A DNA stretch of 64,000 nucleotides from Qipengyuania spongiae (GTDB lineage: Bacteria; Pseudomonadota; Alphaproteobacteria; Sphingomonadales; Sphingomonadaceae), in assembly GCF_026168555.1 (NCBI RefSeq), contig NZ_CP092471.1, positions 754,501 through 818,500 on the forward strand. The letters are read 5' to 3'. Positions within the stretch are counted from its first letter, which is position 1. Each line of letters starts with the position of its first letter. The notes under the pieces were generated by a model. That model saw only the letters and a program-made list of their open reading frames with translations, was not told the DNA's origin and did no database searches. The translations under genes and the position numbers were made by a program. This document shows, in pieces, positions 9,047 to 17,412 of this stretch.

Positions 9047-9853
9047 GTGACCTCTCAGCGCCCCCATCGCATCACCTTCGCCAACGAAAAGGGCGGCACC
9101 GGCAAGTCGACCACGGCGGTCCACATCGCCGTCGCGCTGGCTCATCAGGGCAAGCGGGTCGCCGCTTTCGACCTCGACCATCGCCAGCGGACCATGGACC
9201 GTTATTTCGAGAACCGCGCCGAAACCGCACAGAAGCGCGGCATCGAGCTGCCCACCGCGCAATGCCAGGTCGTCGAGGGGCTGGATGCCGGCGAATTCGA
9301 AGCCAAGGTGGCCGAGCTGGCCGACGGCGTCGACTTCATCCTGGTCGACACGCCGGGCCGCGACGACGAACTCTCGCGCCACTGCGCCGCGCAGGCTGAT
9401 ACGCTGGTCACGCCGATGAACGACAGCTTCGTCGATTTCGACCTGATCGGCCAGGTCGAGGGCGAGAGCTTCAAGGTGAAGAAGCTGTCGTTCTATGCCG
9501 AACTCATCTGGGAGGCGCGGATCAAGCGCGGCCGCAGCCAGATCGAGGAGGGGCGGCGCGAGATGGATTGGGTCGTCGTCCGCAACCGCACCGGCTACAC
9601 CGAAGCGCGCAACATGGCGCGTATCGAGAAGGCGCTGAGCGAAATGGCCCGTCGCGTCGGCTTTCGCACCGCCAAGGGGCTGTCCGAACGCGTGATCTAT
9701 CGCGAACTCTTCCCGTCCGGCCTGACCCTGCTCGACAAGGGGCAGTTGGGCGAACTGGGCACCAGCCATCTCGTCGCGCGGCAGGAATTGCGGGAACTGG
9801 TCGCCAATCTGCGGCTTCCCGGAATGATGCAGAGCGAAACCAAGGCGGCATGA
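9047..9853 (+). CDS. mipZ: MipZ-type ParA/MinD ATPase, division-plane positioning
   Basis: This is a P-loop ATPase of the ParA/MinD superfamily. In Caulobacter, MipZ forms a polar gradient through ParB and blocks FtsZ assembly away from midcell. The 268-residue protein has the deviant Walker A 'ANEKGGTGKST' (residues about 12-22), 'FDLDHRQRTMDRYFENR' near 45-62 and a switch II 'FILVDTPGRDDELSR'. 'PMNDSFVDFDLIG' and 'WVVVRNR' are typical of MipZ rather than chromosomal ParA. The start is GTG at 9047. The stop overlaps the next gene's ATG by 4 bases. parAB themselves are not in the window. Confidence 0.9.
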   Translation: MTSQRPHRITFANEKGGTGKSTTAVHIAVALAHQGKRVAAFDLDHRQRTMDRYFENRAETAQKRGIELPTAQCQVVEGLDAGEFEAKVAELADGVDFILVDTPGRDDELSRHCAAQADTLVTPMNDSFVDFDLIGQVEGESFKVKKLSFYAELIWEARIKRGRSQIEEGRREMDWVVVRNRTGYTEARNMARIEKALSEMARRVGFRTAKGLSERVIYRELFPSGLTLLDKGQLGELGTSHLVARQELRELVANLRLPGMMQSETKAA

Positions 9854-10152
9854 TCAAATTCGTCGCCATCGTTCTTCTGGTGGCGCTGGCGTGTCGCTGG
9901 ATATTCGGACGGTGGCCTTGGGATTATCTTCGCGCGCCCGATAGCCGCGCGCGCGAACGCATCCGGGCGGAGCGGATGCTGGGCGTATCGCACAGCGCCA
10001 GCGCCGACGACATCCGCGAAGCGCACCGGCGGATGGCCGCAAGCCTTCACCCCGATCGCGGCGGCAGCGACGCGCGGCTTGCCGAAATCAACGCGGCACG
10101 CGATCTGCTTTTGCAAGACACCTCTCATCAGGGACAGACCGACAGACTATGA
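9850..10152 (+). CDS. Small membrane-anchored J-domain protein
   Basis: This 100-residue protein has one N-terminal membrane segment (about residues 3-20), a short basic linker and a C-terminal J domain (about 40-95). 'AERMLGVSHSASADDIREAHRRM' opens helix I-II and the essential HPD is in 'SLHPDRGGS'. J domains stimulate the ATPase of Hsp70 (DnaK); the anchor would place this activity at the inner membrane. The architecture resembles the mitochondrial Pam18/TIM14 type and related alphaproteobacterial proteins. Its ATG overlaps the mipZ stop and its own stop overlaps the next start (ATGA-type), so the three genes are probably co-translated. Confidence 0.8.
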   Translation: MIKFVAIVLLVALACRWIFGRWPWDYLRAPDSRARERIRAERMLGVSHSASADDIREAHRRMAASLHPDRGGSDARLAEINAARDLLLQDTSHQGQTDRL

Positions 10153-11552
10153 GCCATCAATTCCATTCCACCGTCCTGCGCGAATACGACATTCGCGGCA
10201 TTATCGGCGAAACCCTGGGGCCGGACGATGCCCGCGCAATCGGCCGCAGCTTCGGCTCGATGTTGCGCGAGGCGGGCGGCACCACGGTGGCGGTCGGCTA
10301 TGACGGGCGGGTGAGCTCGCCCACGCTCGAACACGCGCTGGTCGAGGGGCTCACGGCCAGCGGGTGCGACGTCGTGCGGATCGGCCTCGGCCCGACGCCG
10401 ATGCTCTATTTCGCGGAAGCCTCAGCCGAGGACGTGCACGGCGGCATTCAGATAACAGGCAGCCACAATCCCGCCAATTACAACGGCTTCAAGATGGTCT
10501 TTCAGGGCCGTCCGTTTTTCGGTGCGGACATCCAGCGGCTCGGCGAGCGGGCCGCGGCGGGCGAATGGCTCGACGGGGCGGGCAGCGCGGAGGAGCGCGA
10601 CGTCTTCGGCGATTACATTGATCGCCTGCTGGCCGGGCTCGACGGGATCGACCGCAGCTCGCTCGAGGGGCTGCGGGTGGGCTGGGATGCCGGGAACGGC
10701 GCGGCCGGGCCGGCGCTCGAAGCGCTCGCCGCGCGCCTGCCGGGCGAACATCACCTGCTCTTTACCGACGTCGATGGCAATTTCCCCAATCATCATCCCG
10801 ACCCGACGGTGGAGGCCAATCTTGCCGATCTGCGTGCCTTGGTCGCGGAGAAGAACCTCGACTTCGGGGTGGCTTTCGACGGCGATGGTGATCGGATCGG
10901 CGCGATCGACGGCGAGGGCCGCGTGATCTGGGGCGACCAGCTCCTGATGATCTACGCCGAGGACTGCCTCGCCCGGCATCCGGGCGCCACGATCATCGCC
11001 GATGTGAAGGCCAGCCGCGCTTTGTTCGAGCGGGTCGAGCAATGCGGCGGCAAGCCGCTGATGTGGAAGACCGGCCACTCGCTGATAAAGTCCAAAATGA
11101 AGGAAACGGGCAGCCCGCTCGCCGGCGAAATGAGCGGCCATGTCTTCTTCGCCGACGATTACTATGGTTATGACGACGCACTTTACGCCGGTGTCCGGCT
11201 AATCGCGGCGGCGGCGCGGCTGGGCAAGTCGGTCACCGAACTGCGCACTGCGATGCCGGCCATGGTCAACACACCCGAGCTGCGCTTCCAGGTCGACGAA
11301 GAGCGCAAGTTCGCCGCGATCGAGGAGGTCAAGGCTCGGCTCGCCGACAGCCCCGACGATGTCGACGGGACCGACGGCGTGCGCGTGACGAATTCCGACG
11401 GCTGGTGGCTGCTGCGTGCGTCGAACACGCAGGACGTGCTGGTGGCGCGGGCCGAGAGCGAGAGCGAGGAAGGTCTGGCCCGCCTCGTTGCGCAGATCGA
11501 CGAGCAGCTCGAGTTGAGCGGTCTCGAGCGCGGGGAAAGCGTCGGCCACTGA
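10149..11552 (+). CDS. Phosphomannomutase/phosphoglucomutase
   Basis: This 467-residue member of the alpha-D-phosphohexomutase family (AlgC/PgmG type) interconverts hexose 6- and 1-phosphates for envelope polysaccharide precursors. The phosphoserine loop is 'TGSHNPANYNGFKM' (about residue 100), the metal-binding loop is 'FDGDGDRIGAID' (about 245), the sugar-binding loop is 'GEMSGHVFF' and the C-terminal phosphate-binding loop is 'RASNTQDVLVARAE'. All four active-site regions are intact. It ends the mipZ-J-domain transcript. Which sugar is preferred cannot be decided here; Sphingomonas PgmG handles both. Confidence 0.93.
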   Translation: MSHQFHSTVLREYDIRGIIGETLGPDDARAIGRSFGSMLREAGGTTVAVGYDGRVSSPTLEHALVEGLTASGCDVVRIGLGPTPMLYFAEASAEDVHGGIQITGSHNPANYNGFKMVFQGRPFFGADIQRLGERAAAGEWLDGAGSAEERDVFGDYIDRLLAGLDGIDRSSLEGLRVGWDAGNGAAGPALEALAARLPGEHHLLFTDVDGNFPNHHPDPTVEANLADLRALVAEKNLDFGVAFDGDGDRIGAIDGEGRVIWGDQLLMIYAEDCLARHPGATIIADVKASRALFERVEQCGGKPLMWKTGHSLIKSKMKETGSPLAGEMSGHVFFADDYYGYDDALYAGVRLIAAAARLGKSVTELRTAMPAMVNTPELRFQVDEERKFAAIEEVKARLADSPDDVDGTDGVRVTNSDGWWLLRASNTQDVLVARAESESEEGLARLVAQIDEQLELSGLERGESVGH

Positions 11553-11555
11553 ACG

Positions 11556-11586
11556 AAAAAGGGCTCCGCCTTACGGCAGAGCCCTT
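11556..11586 (-). terminator. Intrinsic terminator of the BON-domain gene
   Basis: GGGCTC (11561-11566) pairs with GAGCCC (11579-11584), with AA/TT extension. Read on the minus strand the hairpin is followed by TTTTTCG. It lies 22 bases beyond the BON gene stop and also faces the 3' end of the mutase gene. Confidence 0.75.
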
Positions 11587-11607
11587 CCGATCGGCTCGAA
11601 GCCCGGA

Positions 11608-12588
11608 TCAGGTGGTTTCGGTATCGGTCCGCGATGTGGTCCCGATGCCGGTGCCGGTGCCGGTGCCGGTGCCGGTCGAGCCGAAGCCCCCGTAGCGATC
11701 GCTGCTGTCGTCGACGCGCAGATTGTTCTGCACATGGTTCACGCCGGAAATGTCGTGGGCGCAGTCCTCCGCACGGCGCTTGGCCGCGCGACTGGTCACG
11801 GTTCCGTCGAGAGTGATCTCGTTATTGTCGGCCGTTACGTTGATGTTGGTCGCATCGACGCGCGGATCGTGGGTCAGCCGCTCGCAAACATCCTCGAGCA
11901 GCTTTTCGTTCGAGCGCTGATAGTTCGCCGGGCCACGGCCACGGTGATCCATGCGCCGGCGGCGTTCGGCATCCTCGTCGCCGAACCAGCTCGCCACCTC
12001 GTCACCGGCCTTTTCGAAGAAACCGCGCTCGCTGTCGTTCCGATAGGAACTATCGCGATCGTAGCGCGAACCGCCATAGGACCGGCCCTGCGAACCGTAA
12101 CGCGAGCCATAACCGCGATCGTAGTCCTGTCCGTACCCCTGGCTTCCGTAACCCTGGCCGTAGCCGCTGCCATACGAACCCCCGGACCGGTAATCCGCGG
12201 ACTGGTCGCGTCCCTGGCCGAACCGGTCGCCGCCGTACGAACCGCCACTGGATTGGTAATCGCGGTCATATTGTCCGCCGCCGAAGCGATCCTGCGAGCG
12301 GTTCATGCCGCTCGACCCGCGCCCGCCGAAACGATCGTAATCGCTCGATTGCCGATCGCCGTAGCTCGAGGACGAGTAGCGGTCGCTGGAATAATCGTCG
12401 TCCCCGTACCGGCTGGGGTTGCTGCCATATTGCGAGCCGCCGCCTGAATAGCGGTCCTGACCATAATCCTGATATTGCTGCGGCTGACGGTTGCCGCGCT
12501 GCTGGTAGCTGCCACGTCCAAAATCGTCCTGATCGTACTGGCTCTGGTTGCCGCGCTCGAAGCGGTCTCGGCCGTTGTCTTGTGCCAC
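11608..12588 (-). CDS. Low-complexity Gly/Ser/Tyr/Arg-rich protein with SWFGD motif and BON domain
   Basis: This 326-residue protein starts at a GTG (12588) with 'GAGGAG' upstream. Residues 1-185 are low complexity, rich in Gly, Ser, Tyr, Gln, Asp and Arg in YGxG/DRY-type repeats. A conserved box follows ('GFFEKAGDEVASWFGDEDAE', about 189-208), then a BON domain (about 228-292: 'LEDVCERLTHDPRVDATNINV', 'ITLDGTVTSRAAKRRAEDCAHDI'). The tail holds a Thr-Gly repeat (305-314) encoded by five TGCCGG-unit copies. BON domains bind phospholipid membranes and occur in stress-response proteins. There is no signal peptide, so a cytosolic or membrane-surface location is likely. The Tyr/Arg-rich region resembles condensate-forming sequences; that is inference. 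Confidence 0.72.
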   Translation of the reverse strand: MAQDNGRDRFERGNQSQYDQDDFGRGSYQQRGNRQPQQYQDYGQDRYSGGGSQYGSNPSRYGDDDYSSDRYSSSSYGDRQSSDYDRFGGRGSSGMNRSQDRFGGGQYDRDYQSSGGSYGGDRFGQGRDQSADYRSGGSYGSGYGQGYGSQGYGQDYDRGYGSRYGSQGRSYGGSRYDRDSSYRNDSERGFFEKAGDEVASWFGDEDAERRRRMDHRGRGPANYQRSNEKLLEDVCERLTHDPRVDATNINVTADNNEITLDGTVTSRAAKRRAEDCAHDISGVNHVQNNLRVDDSSDRYGGFGSTGTGTGTGTGIGTTSRTDTETT

Positions 12589-12878
12589 TGGAGAATTCTC
12601 CTCTCGTCTGCCGCTTGTTGTTCTTCGTTCTCGAGACCGGCCGGGCAGGTGGCTGTCTCGACAATGGCGGGGCGGTCCCGCCTCTTCTCGACAAACGGTC
12701 AAACGAGAGAAATGGCTGGCGGTTCGGCGCAGAGATCGCACGCCTGATCCTAAAACAAGCATTTGTAATAAATGATAATTACAGGGGTTTCCGCCTCGAT
12801 TTGGATGTCGATGAAGTGCTGCCCCGCATCGAGATAGCAATTGACCAGCTTCAACAGGGCGGCGAAGATCGCACTTCG
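12589..12878. other. Divergent intergenic region between BON gene and helicase
   Basis: These 290 bases hold no convincing gene, although an open frame of the helicase extends back through them. An AT-rich patch at about 12755-12785 stands out against the GC-rich background and probably contains the promoters of one or both divergent genes. A small GGCGGG/CCCGCC hairpin lies near 12667-12683. No operator could be assigned. Confidence 0.4.
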
Positions 12879-15338
12879 ATGTCAGCTTCCGTCCCGTCCG
12901 AAATCGCCGAATGGTTCGCCGGTCGAGGCTGGCGCGTGCGCCGCCATCAAAGCGAAATGCTGGCAGCGAGCGATGCCGGACGGCACGCATTGCTGGTCGC
13001 CGATACGGGGGCGGGCAAGACGCTGGCGGGATTTCTGCCGACGTTGGCCGACTTCACGCAATCGCGCCTGCAGGGCGAGCAGCCGCCCGAGGGGCTGGAT
13101 ACGCTTTACGTCTCACCGCTCAAGGCGCTGGCGCATGATGTTCAGCGTAACCTGATCATGCCGATCGAGGAGATGGGTCTGCCGATCCGGGTCGAGACGC
13201 GCAGCGGCGACACGCCTTCCGACCGCAAGAAGCGCCAGCGCACAAGGCCGCCTCATGTCCTGCTGACCACGCCGGAAAGCCTGTCGCTGCTGCTGTCCTA
13301 CCCCGACAGCCTCGAGCTGTTCCGGGGGCTGAAGCGGGTGGTGATCGACGAGATCCATGCCTTCGCCACCAGCAAGCGAGGCGACCTACTCGCACTGGCA
13401 CTGTCGCGGTTGCAGGCGATCGCGCCGGAGATGCAGCGCGCAGCACTTTCCGCGACGCTGGCCGATCCCGAATCCTTTCGCGAGTGGCTGGCGCCGTGGG
13501 GGGAGATCGACACCGTCGAGCTGGTGAACGGGGAGCCGGGCGCTCCGGCCGAGGTCGAGATTCTCTTGCCGGTGGAAGAGCGCGTTCCCTGGGGCGGGCA
13601 CGCGGCGACCTGGTCGATCCCGCAGCTTTACGAGATGATCCGGGAGAACCGGACGACGCTGGTCTTCACCAACACGCGCTTTCTTGCCGAATACATCTTC
13701 CAGAACCTGTGGGACGTGAACGAGGAAAACCTGCCGATCGGCGTGCACCACGGCTCGCTGTCGAAGGAGGCGCGGCGCAAGGTCGAGGGGGCGATGGCGC
13801 GGGGCGAGCTGCGCGCACTGGTGGCGACCGCCAGCCTCGATCTGGGGGTCGACTGGGGGGACATCGACCTGGTGGTGCAGATGGGCGCGCCCAAGGGATC
13901 GAGCCGGCTGCTCCAGCGGATCGGACGCGCCAACCACCGACTGGATCAGCCGAGCCGCGCCTTGCTGGTACCCGGCAACCGGTTCGAATTCCTCGAGGCG
14001 ACGGCAGCCAAGGAGGCGGTCGACGAGGGGCAGCGTGACGGCGAGGATTTTCGCCCGGGCGGGCTCGACGTCCTCGCCCAGCACGTGATGGCGTGCGCCT
14101 GTGCCGCGCCGTTCGAGGAACAGGCGCTGCTCGCCGAGATCCGCTCGAGCCTTACCTACGCCTGGGTCGACGATGAAGTGTGGCAGCGGGTGCTCTCCTT
14201 CGTCGAGAATGGCGGCTATTCGCTGCAGGCCTACGACAAGTTCAAGCGGATCGCGCGCGGCGCCGATGGGATCTGGCGGCTGACCCATCCCGAACAGGCC
14301 GCGCGGCACCGCCTGAATGCCGGGATCATCATCGATTCCGAAATGCTCGACGTGCGGATCATCGCGGGGCGGAGCAGGGGCGGGCGCTCGCTGGGCAAGG
14401 TCGAGGAGCGCTTCGCCGCCTCGCTCAGTCCGGGCGATACCTTCGCCTTTGCGGGCATGAGCCTGGAGGTGGTGAAGCTCCAAGAGATGGAAGTTCTAGT
14501 CCGCGCGGCCAAGAAGTCGGCGATGATCCCGTCCTATGGCGGTCAGCGGCTTCCGCTTACGACCCATCTGGCCACGCGGGTGCGCGAGATGCTGGTCGAC
14601 CGGGCCGGCTGGTCGCGCTTTCCTGACGATGTGCGCGAATGGCTGGAGGTGCAGGATTGGCGCTCCCAGATGCCGGGGCCCAACAGTCTGCTGGTCGAGA
14701 GCTTCCCCCATGCAGCCCGGGAATACACGGTTTATTACACCTTCATCGGCTGGAACGCGAACCAGTCGCTCGGGATGCTGATCACCAAGCGGATGGAGGA
14801 TCGGGGGCTGATGCCGGGCGGCTTCGTCGCCAACGATTATTCGCTGGCGGTGTGGGGGCTGAAGCCGGTCACCGACCCCGCGCCGCTGCTGTCGCCCGAC
14901 ATCCTGACCGAGGAATTCATCGATTGGGTGCAGGATTCGCACCTGCTGCGCCGTGCCTTTCGCGAAGTGGCGGTGATCGGAGGATTGGTCGAACGCCAGC
15001 ATCCGGGCAAGCGCAAGACGGGCAAGCAGGTCACCTTCTCGACCGACCTGATCTACGACGTGCTGCGCAAGTATGAGCCCGACCATCTGCTGATCGAGGC
15101 GGCCTGGGCCGATGCGCGGGCGCGGATGACGGATGTCGGCCGGCTGGGCGATCTGCTCGACCGGGCGGCATCCGATCTTGTCCATGTGGAGCTCGACCGG
15201 GTCAGCCCGCTGGCTGTGCCGGTGATGGTGATGATCGGGAGAGAGGCGACGCCGCAGGGGCAGGCCGACGATGTGCTGCTTCTCGAAGCGGAAAGCCTGG
15301 CGGGAGAAGCCATGCGGGTGGCGGACTTGCCGGCCTAA
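12879..15338 (+). CDS. Ligase-associated DNA damage response DEXH-box helicase (Lhr-like)
   Basis: This superfamily 2 DNA helicase belongs to the group that normally sits with an ATP-dependent DNA ligase, a beta-CASP exonuclease and the PdeM phosphoesterase. Walker A is 'ADTGAGKT' (41-48), 'LYVSPLKALAHDVQRN' is motif Ia, 'VIDEIHAF' is the DEXH box (DEIH), 'LSATLADPE' is motif III, and 'GVHHGSLSKEARRKVE' and 'QRIGRANHRLDQPSRALLVPGNRFEFLE' cover motifs IV-VI. A C-terminal Lhr-type region follows. The ATG at 12879 gives 819 residues, typical of the family; the upstream frame has no family similarity. None of its usual partner genes is adjacent here. A bidirectional terminator follows. Confidence 0.88.
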   Translation: MSASVPSEIAEWFAGRGWRVRRHQSEMLAASDAGRHALLVADTGAGKTLAGFLPTLADFTQSRLQGEQPPEGLDTLYVSPLKALAHDVQRNLIMPIEEMGLPIRVETRSGDTPSDRKKRQRTRPPHVLLTTPESLSLLLSYPDSLELFRGLKRVVIDEIHAFATSKRGDLLALALSRLQAIAPEMQRAALSATLADPESFREWLAPWGEIDTVELVNGEPGAPAEVEILLPVEERVPWGGHAATWSIPQLYEMIRENRTTLVFTNTRFLAEYIFQNLWDVNEENLPIGVHHGSLSKEARRKVEGAMARGELRALVATASLDLGVDWGDIDLVVQMGAPKGSSRLLQRIGRANHRLDQPSRALLVPGNRFEFLEATAAKEAVDEGQRDGEDFRPGGLDVLAQHVMACACAAPFEEQALLAEIRSSLTYAWVDDEVWQRVLSFVENGGYSLQAYDKFKRIARGADGIWRLTHPEQAARHRLNAGIIIDSEMLDVRIIAGRSRGGRSLGKVEERFAASLSPGDTFAFAGMSLEVVKLQEMEVLVRAAKKSAMIPSYGGQRLPLTTHLATRVREMLVDRAGWSRFPDDVREWLEVQDWRSQMPGPNSLLVESFPHAAREYTVYYTFIGWNANQSLGMLITKRMEDRGLMPGGFVANDYSLAVWGLKPVTDPAPLLSPDILTEEFIDWVQDSHLLRRAFREVAVIGGLVERQHPGKRKTGKQVTFSTDLIYDVLRKYEPDHLLIEAAWADARARMTDVGRLGDLLDRAASDLVHVELDRVSPLAVPVMVMIGREATPQGQADDVLLLEAESLAGEAMRVADLPA

Positions 15339-15367
15339 CAGCGGGAAGGCGTCTTTGCGTTAAGCAC

Positions 15368-15402
15368 AAAAATAAGGGGCGGATCGCTCCGCCCCTTATT
15401 TC
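15368..15402. terminator. Bidirectional intrinsic terminator
   Basis: A 14-base perfect stem, AAATAAGGGGCGGA (15370-15383) with TCCGCCCCTTATTT (15388-15401), has a 4-base loop and A/T flanks on both sides. It lies between the convergent helicase and exbD genes and would serve both. Confidence 0.88.
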
Positions 15403-15429
15403 ATGTTCGCTATGATAAGCGCGTCCTGA

Positions 15430-15867
15430 CTACTGGATGGAACCGAAGGTCCGGTACCGTTCGTTCCCGACAAAGCCGAAGGCGGTAACGCCGCTCGCCT
15501 TGATGATGTTGAGCACGCGGGCCGAGCTTTCGTAGCTCGCCAGAGCCTCGGGCTCGAACTGCAGTTCGGGTTCCGGCGTGATGGTCAGCGTCTGCTGGAG
15601 CAGGGTGACGAGCTGACCTTCGTTGATCGGATTGCCGTTCCACAGGATCTCGTCGGTCTGGGTGACGATGAGCTTGTTCTTGTCCGGCTCCACGATCACT
15701 TCGGGCGGAGTGGGGTTGGGCTGCGGAAGATCGATGTTCACTGCGTGGGTGGCCACCGGGATGGTGATGATGAACATGATGAGCAGCACGAGCAGGACGT
15801 CGATCAACGGCGTCATGTTCATGTCGATCATCGGTGCGCCATCGTCGCTGCCGCCTGACATTGCCAT
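15430..15867 (-). CDS. exbD: ExbD/TolR-family biopolymer transport protein (second copy)
   Basis: This 145-residue inner-membrane protein is part of the ExbB-ExbD proton-driven stator that energises TonB. It has one N-terminal membrane helix with the essential Asp in 'MNMTPLIDVLLVLLIMFII' (about residues 17-35) and a periplasmic domain. It is the last gene of the tonB-exbB-exbD-exbD operon, separated by 50 bases from the other ExbD. The two ExbD proteins share the anchor but differ in the periplasmic part; this one is shorter. The ATG at 15867 has the purine-rich 'AGGAGT' upstream. Confidence 0.9.
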   Translation of the reverse strand: MAMSGGSDDGAPMIDMNMTPLIDVLLVLLIMFIITIPVATHAVNIDLPQPNPTPPEVIVEPDKNKLIVTQTDEILWNGNPINEGQLVTLLQQTLTITPEPELQFEPEALASYESSARVLNIIKASGVTAFGFVGNERYRTFGSIQ

Positions 15868-15917
15868 GGTGGGTTACTCCTGACTTTCTTGCGCTACCGC
15901 TCTGGTCCCCGAAGGGA

Positions 15918-16448
15918 TCAGGCGTTCGGGTCGACCGGGTTGGAGATGAAGCCGACGGTGGGATAACCCGCGGCCTGGACGTTGTAGATCGCCCCTGCGA
16001 CGCACGACCAAGGTGCGTTCACGTCACCGCGGATATGAACCTGCGGGATCTGCTCCGGATCTTCCATGATCGCTTCCGGGCCACCGGCGCGCTGGACGAT
16101 CGCATCGAGACGTTCGAACGACTGATCGTACAGCTCTTCCGAAGTCACCGGCGTGATGTTGTTGAAATAGACCCGGCACTGCCCGTCACGGGTGGCGCCT
16201 TCGTATCCCGGCTGGCCGGCACTGCGACCGGCCGCGTCGGTCGTGCTGACTGTCAGCAACAGGTTCTCGACCTTGTCTTCCGATTCGACCGATTCGAAAA
16301 CCGGGATCCGCAGCTTCTCGATCGTCTGGATCGCGACCGGAACCGCGATGAGAAAGATGATCAGGAGAACCAGCATCACGTCCACCAGGGGCGTGGTGTT
16401 GATGTCCGACATCGGGGTCTCTGCGCCGCCGCCTACTGCAACCGCCAT
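15918..16448 (-). CDS. exbD: ExbD/TolR-family biopolymer transport protein (first copy)
   Basis: This 176-residue ExbD homologue has the helix 'INTTPLVDVMLVLLIIFLIAV' (about 16-36), with the proton-relay Asp conserved, followed by a periplasmic domain. The periplasmic part contains a segment around 'DGQCRVYFNNITPVTSEELY' and two Cys residues not found in the other copy. It lies between exbB and the second exbD on the minus strand. The start has 'AGGATAAACC' upstream. Two unlike ExbD copies could form mixed dimers or serve different stators. In related sphingomonads the same four-gene order is common. Confidence 0.9.
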   Translation of the reverse strand: MAVAVGGGAETPMSDINTTPLVDVMLVLLIIFLIAVPVAIQTIEKLRIPVFESVESEDKVENLLLTVSTTDAAGRSAGQPGYEGATRDGQCRVYFNNITPVTSEELYDQSFERLDAIVQRAGGPEAIMEDPEQIPQVHIRGDVNAPWSCVAGAIYNVQAAGYPTVGFISNPVDPNA

Positions 16449-16531
16449 GGTTTATCCTATCCGTAAGCTCTTGTTTCGTGTCGAAGCGGCGGGGCCGGCC
16501 GGCCTGTCGGTTGGCCGGCCCCGCGCAGTAC

Positions 16532-17362
16532 TTAGCGCTTGGTCGTGGTCGTCGTCGTGGTGCGCGACGCGGTCGTGCCGGCCGGCGCCGCTGCCGAGGT
16601 GCCGGTGGTCGGCGTCTTGGTGGCCTTGGCCGCCTGCGCGGTCGAAGTCGCCGTCATCGGCTCCGGCTTCACCGCACCGTTCGAGCTGATGTTGGCCAGC
16701 AGCGCGGTCGAGAAGCCCGACAGACGCTCGGCAATGCGCTTGTTGCGGTTCTGCAGGTAGTTGTAGGCGAACACCGCGGGGACGGCGACGAGCAGACCGA
16801 TCGCGGTCATGATCAACGCTTCGCCGACCGGACCGGCGACCTTGTCGATCGAGGCCGAACCGGCGAGACCGATGTTGATCAGCGCGCGGTAGATACCGAT
16901 AACGGTGCCGAGCAGGCCGACGAAGGGAGCGGTGGCGCCCACCGTGGCGAGGAACGGCAGTCCGCCGGCGAGGCGGGCGTTGATCGCGGCTTCAGAACGC
17001 GCGAGCGAGCCGTGCAGCCAGTCATGCGCTTCGAGGTTGTCGCCCATCTTGGTGTGGGAGTTGCGGGCGTCCATCGCATCGTCGACGAGCTGGCGCCACG
17101 CGCTGTTCTTCTCGAGCTTCTTGGAGCCTTCGTCGAGCGTGTTGGCGCGCCAGAAGCCGCTCTGCACGGCCTTGTACTGACGCATGATCTTGTTCTGCTC
17201 GAAGATCTTGGTGAACAGGATGTAGAACGAGCCGATCGACATGATGACGAGCACGCCGAAGATCGACCAGGCGATGATGCCGCCCTGTTCCATGGCTTCC
17301 AGGAAGCCGAACTGGTTCTGCGGGGCCGCTTCCCCGGCTACTGCAAGAATGTTGGTAATCAT
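16532..17362 (-). CDS. exbB: ExbB/TolQ/MotA-family proton channel protein
   Basis: This 276-residue inner-membrane component forms the ExbB pentamer around ExbD. Three membrane segments are seen at about 24-48, 133-158 and 178-202, in the MotA/TolQ/ExbB domain, with 'GLLGTVIGIYRAL' and 'GPVGEALIMTAIGLLVAVPAV' as family signatures. Residues 230-276 form an Ala/Thr-rich low-complexity tail ('TTTTTTKR' at the end), which is unusual and probably cytosolic or disordered. The start ATG at 17362 has 'AGAGGAA' upstream. It is 50 bases after tonB. Confidence 0.92.
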   Translation of the reverse strand: MITNILAVAGEAAPQNQFGFLEAMEQGGIIAWSIFGVLVIMSIGSFYILFTKIFEQNKIMRQYKAVQSGFWRANTLDEGSKKLEKNSAWRQLVDDAMDARNSHTKMGDNLEAHDWLHGSLARSEAAINARLAGGLPFLATVGATAPFVGLLGTVIGIYRALINIGLAGSASIDKVAGPVGEALIMTAIGLLVAVPAVFAYNYLQNRNKRIAERLSGFSTALLANISSNGAVKPEPMTATSTAQAAKATKTPTTGTSAAAPAGTTASRTTTTTTTKR

Positions 17363-17412
17363 AGCGAATGTTCCTCTTGAGAATTCTGAACCTTGTTAAC
17401 CGGTGACCGCGA

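Noticed and set aside
12582..12878. N-terminal extension of the helicase from the open frame at 12582
   Set aside because: The extension overlaps the divergent BON gene start region and has no family similarity; the ATG at 12879 gives the normal length.
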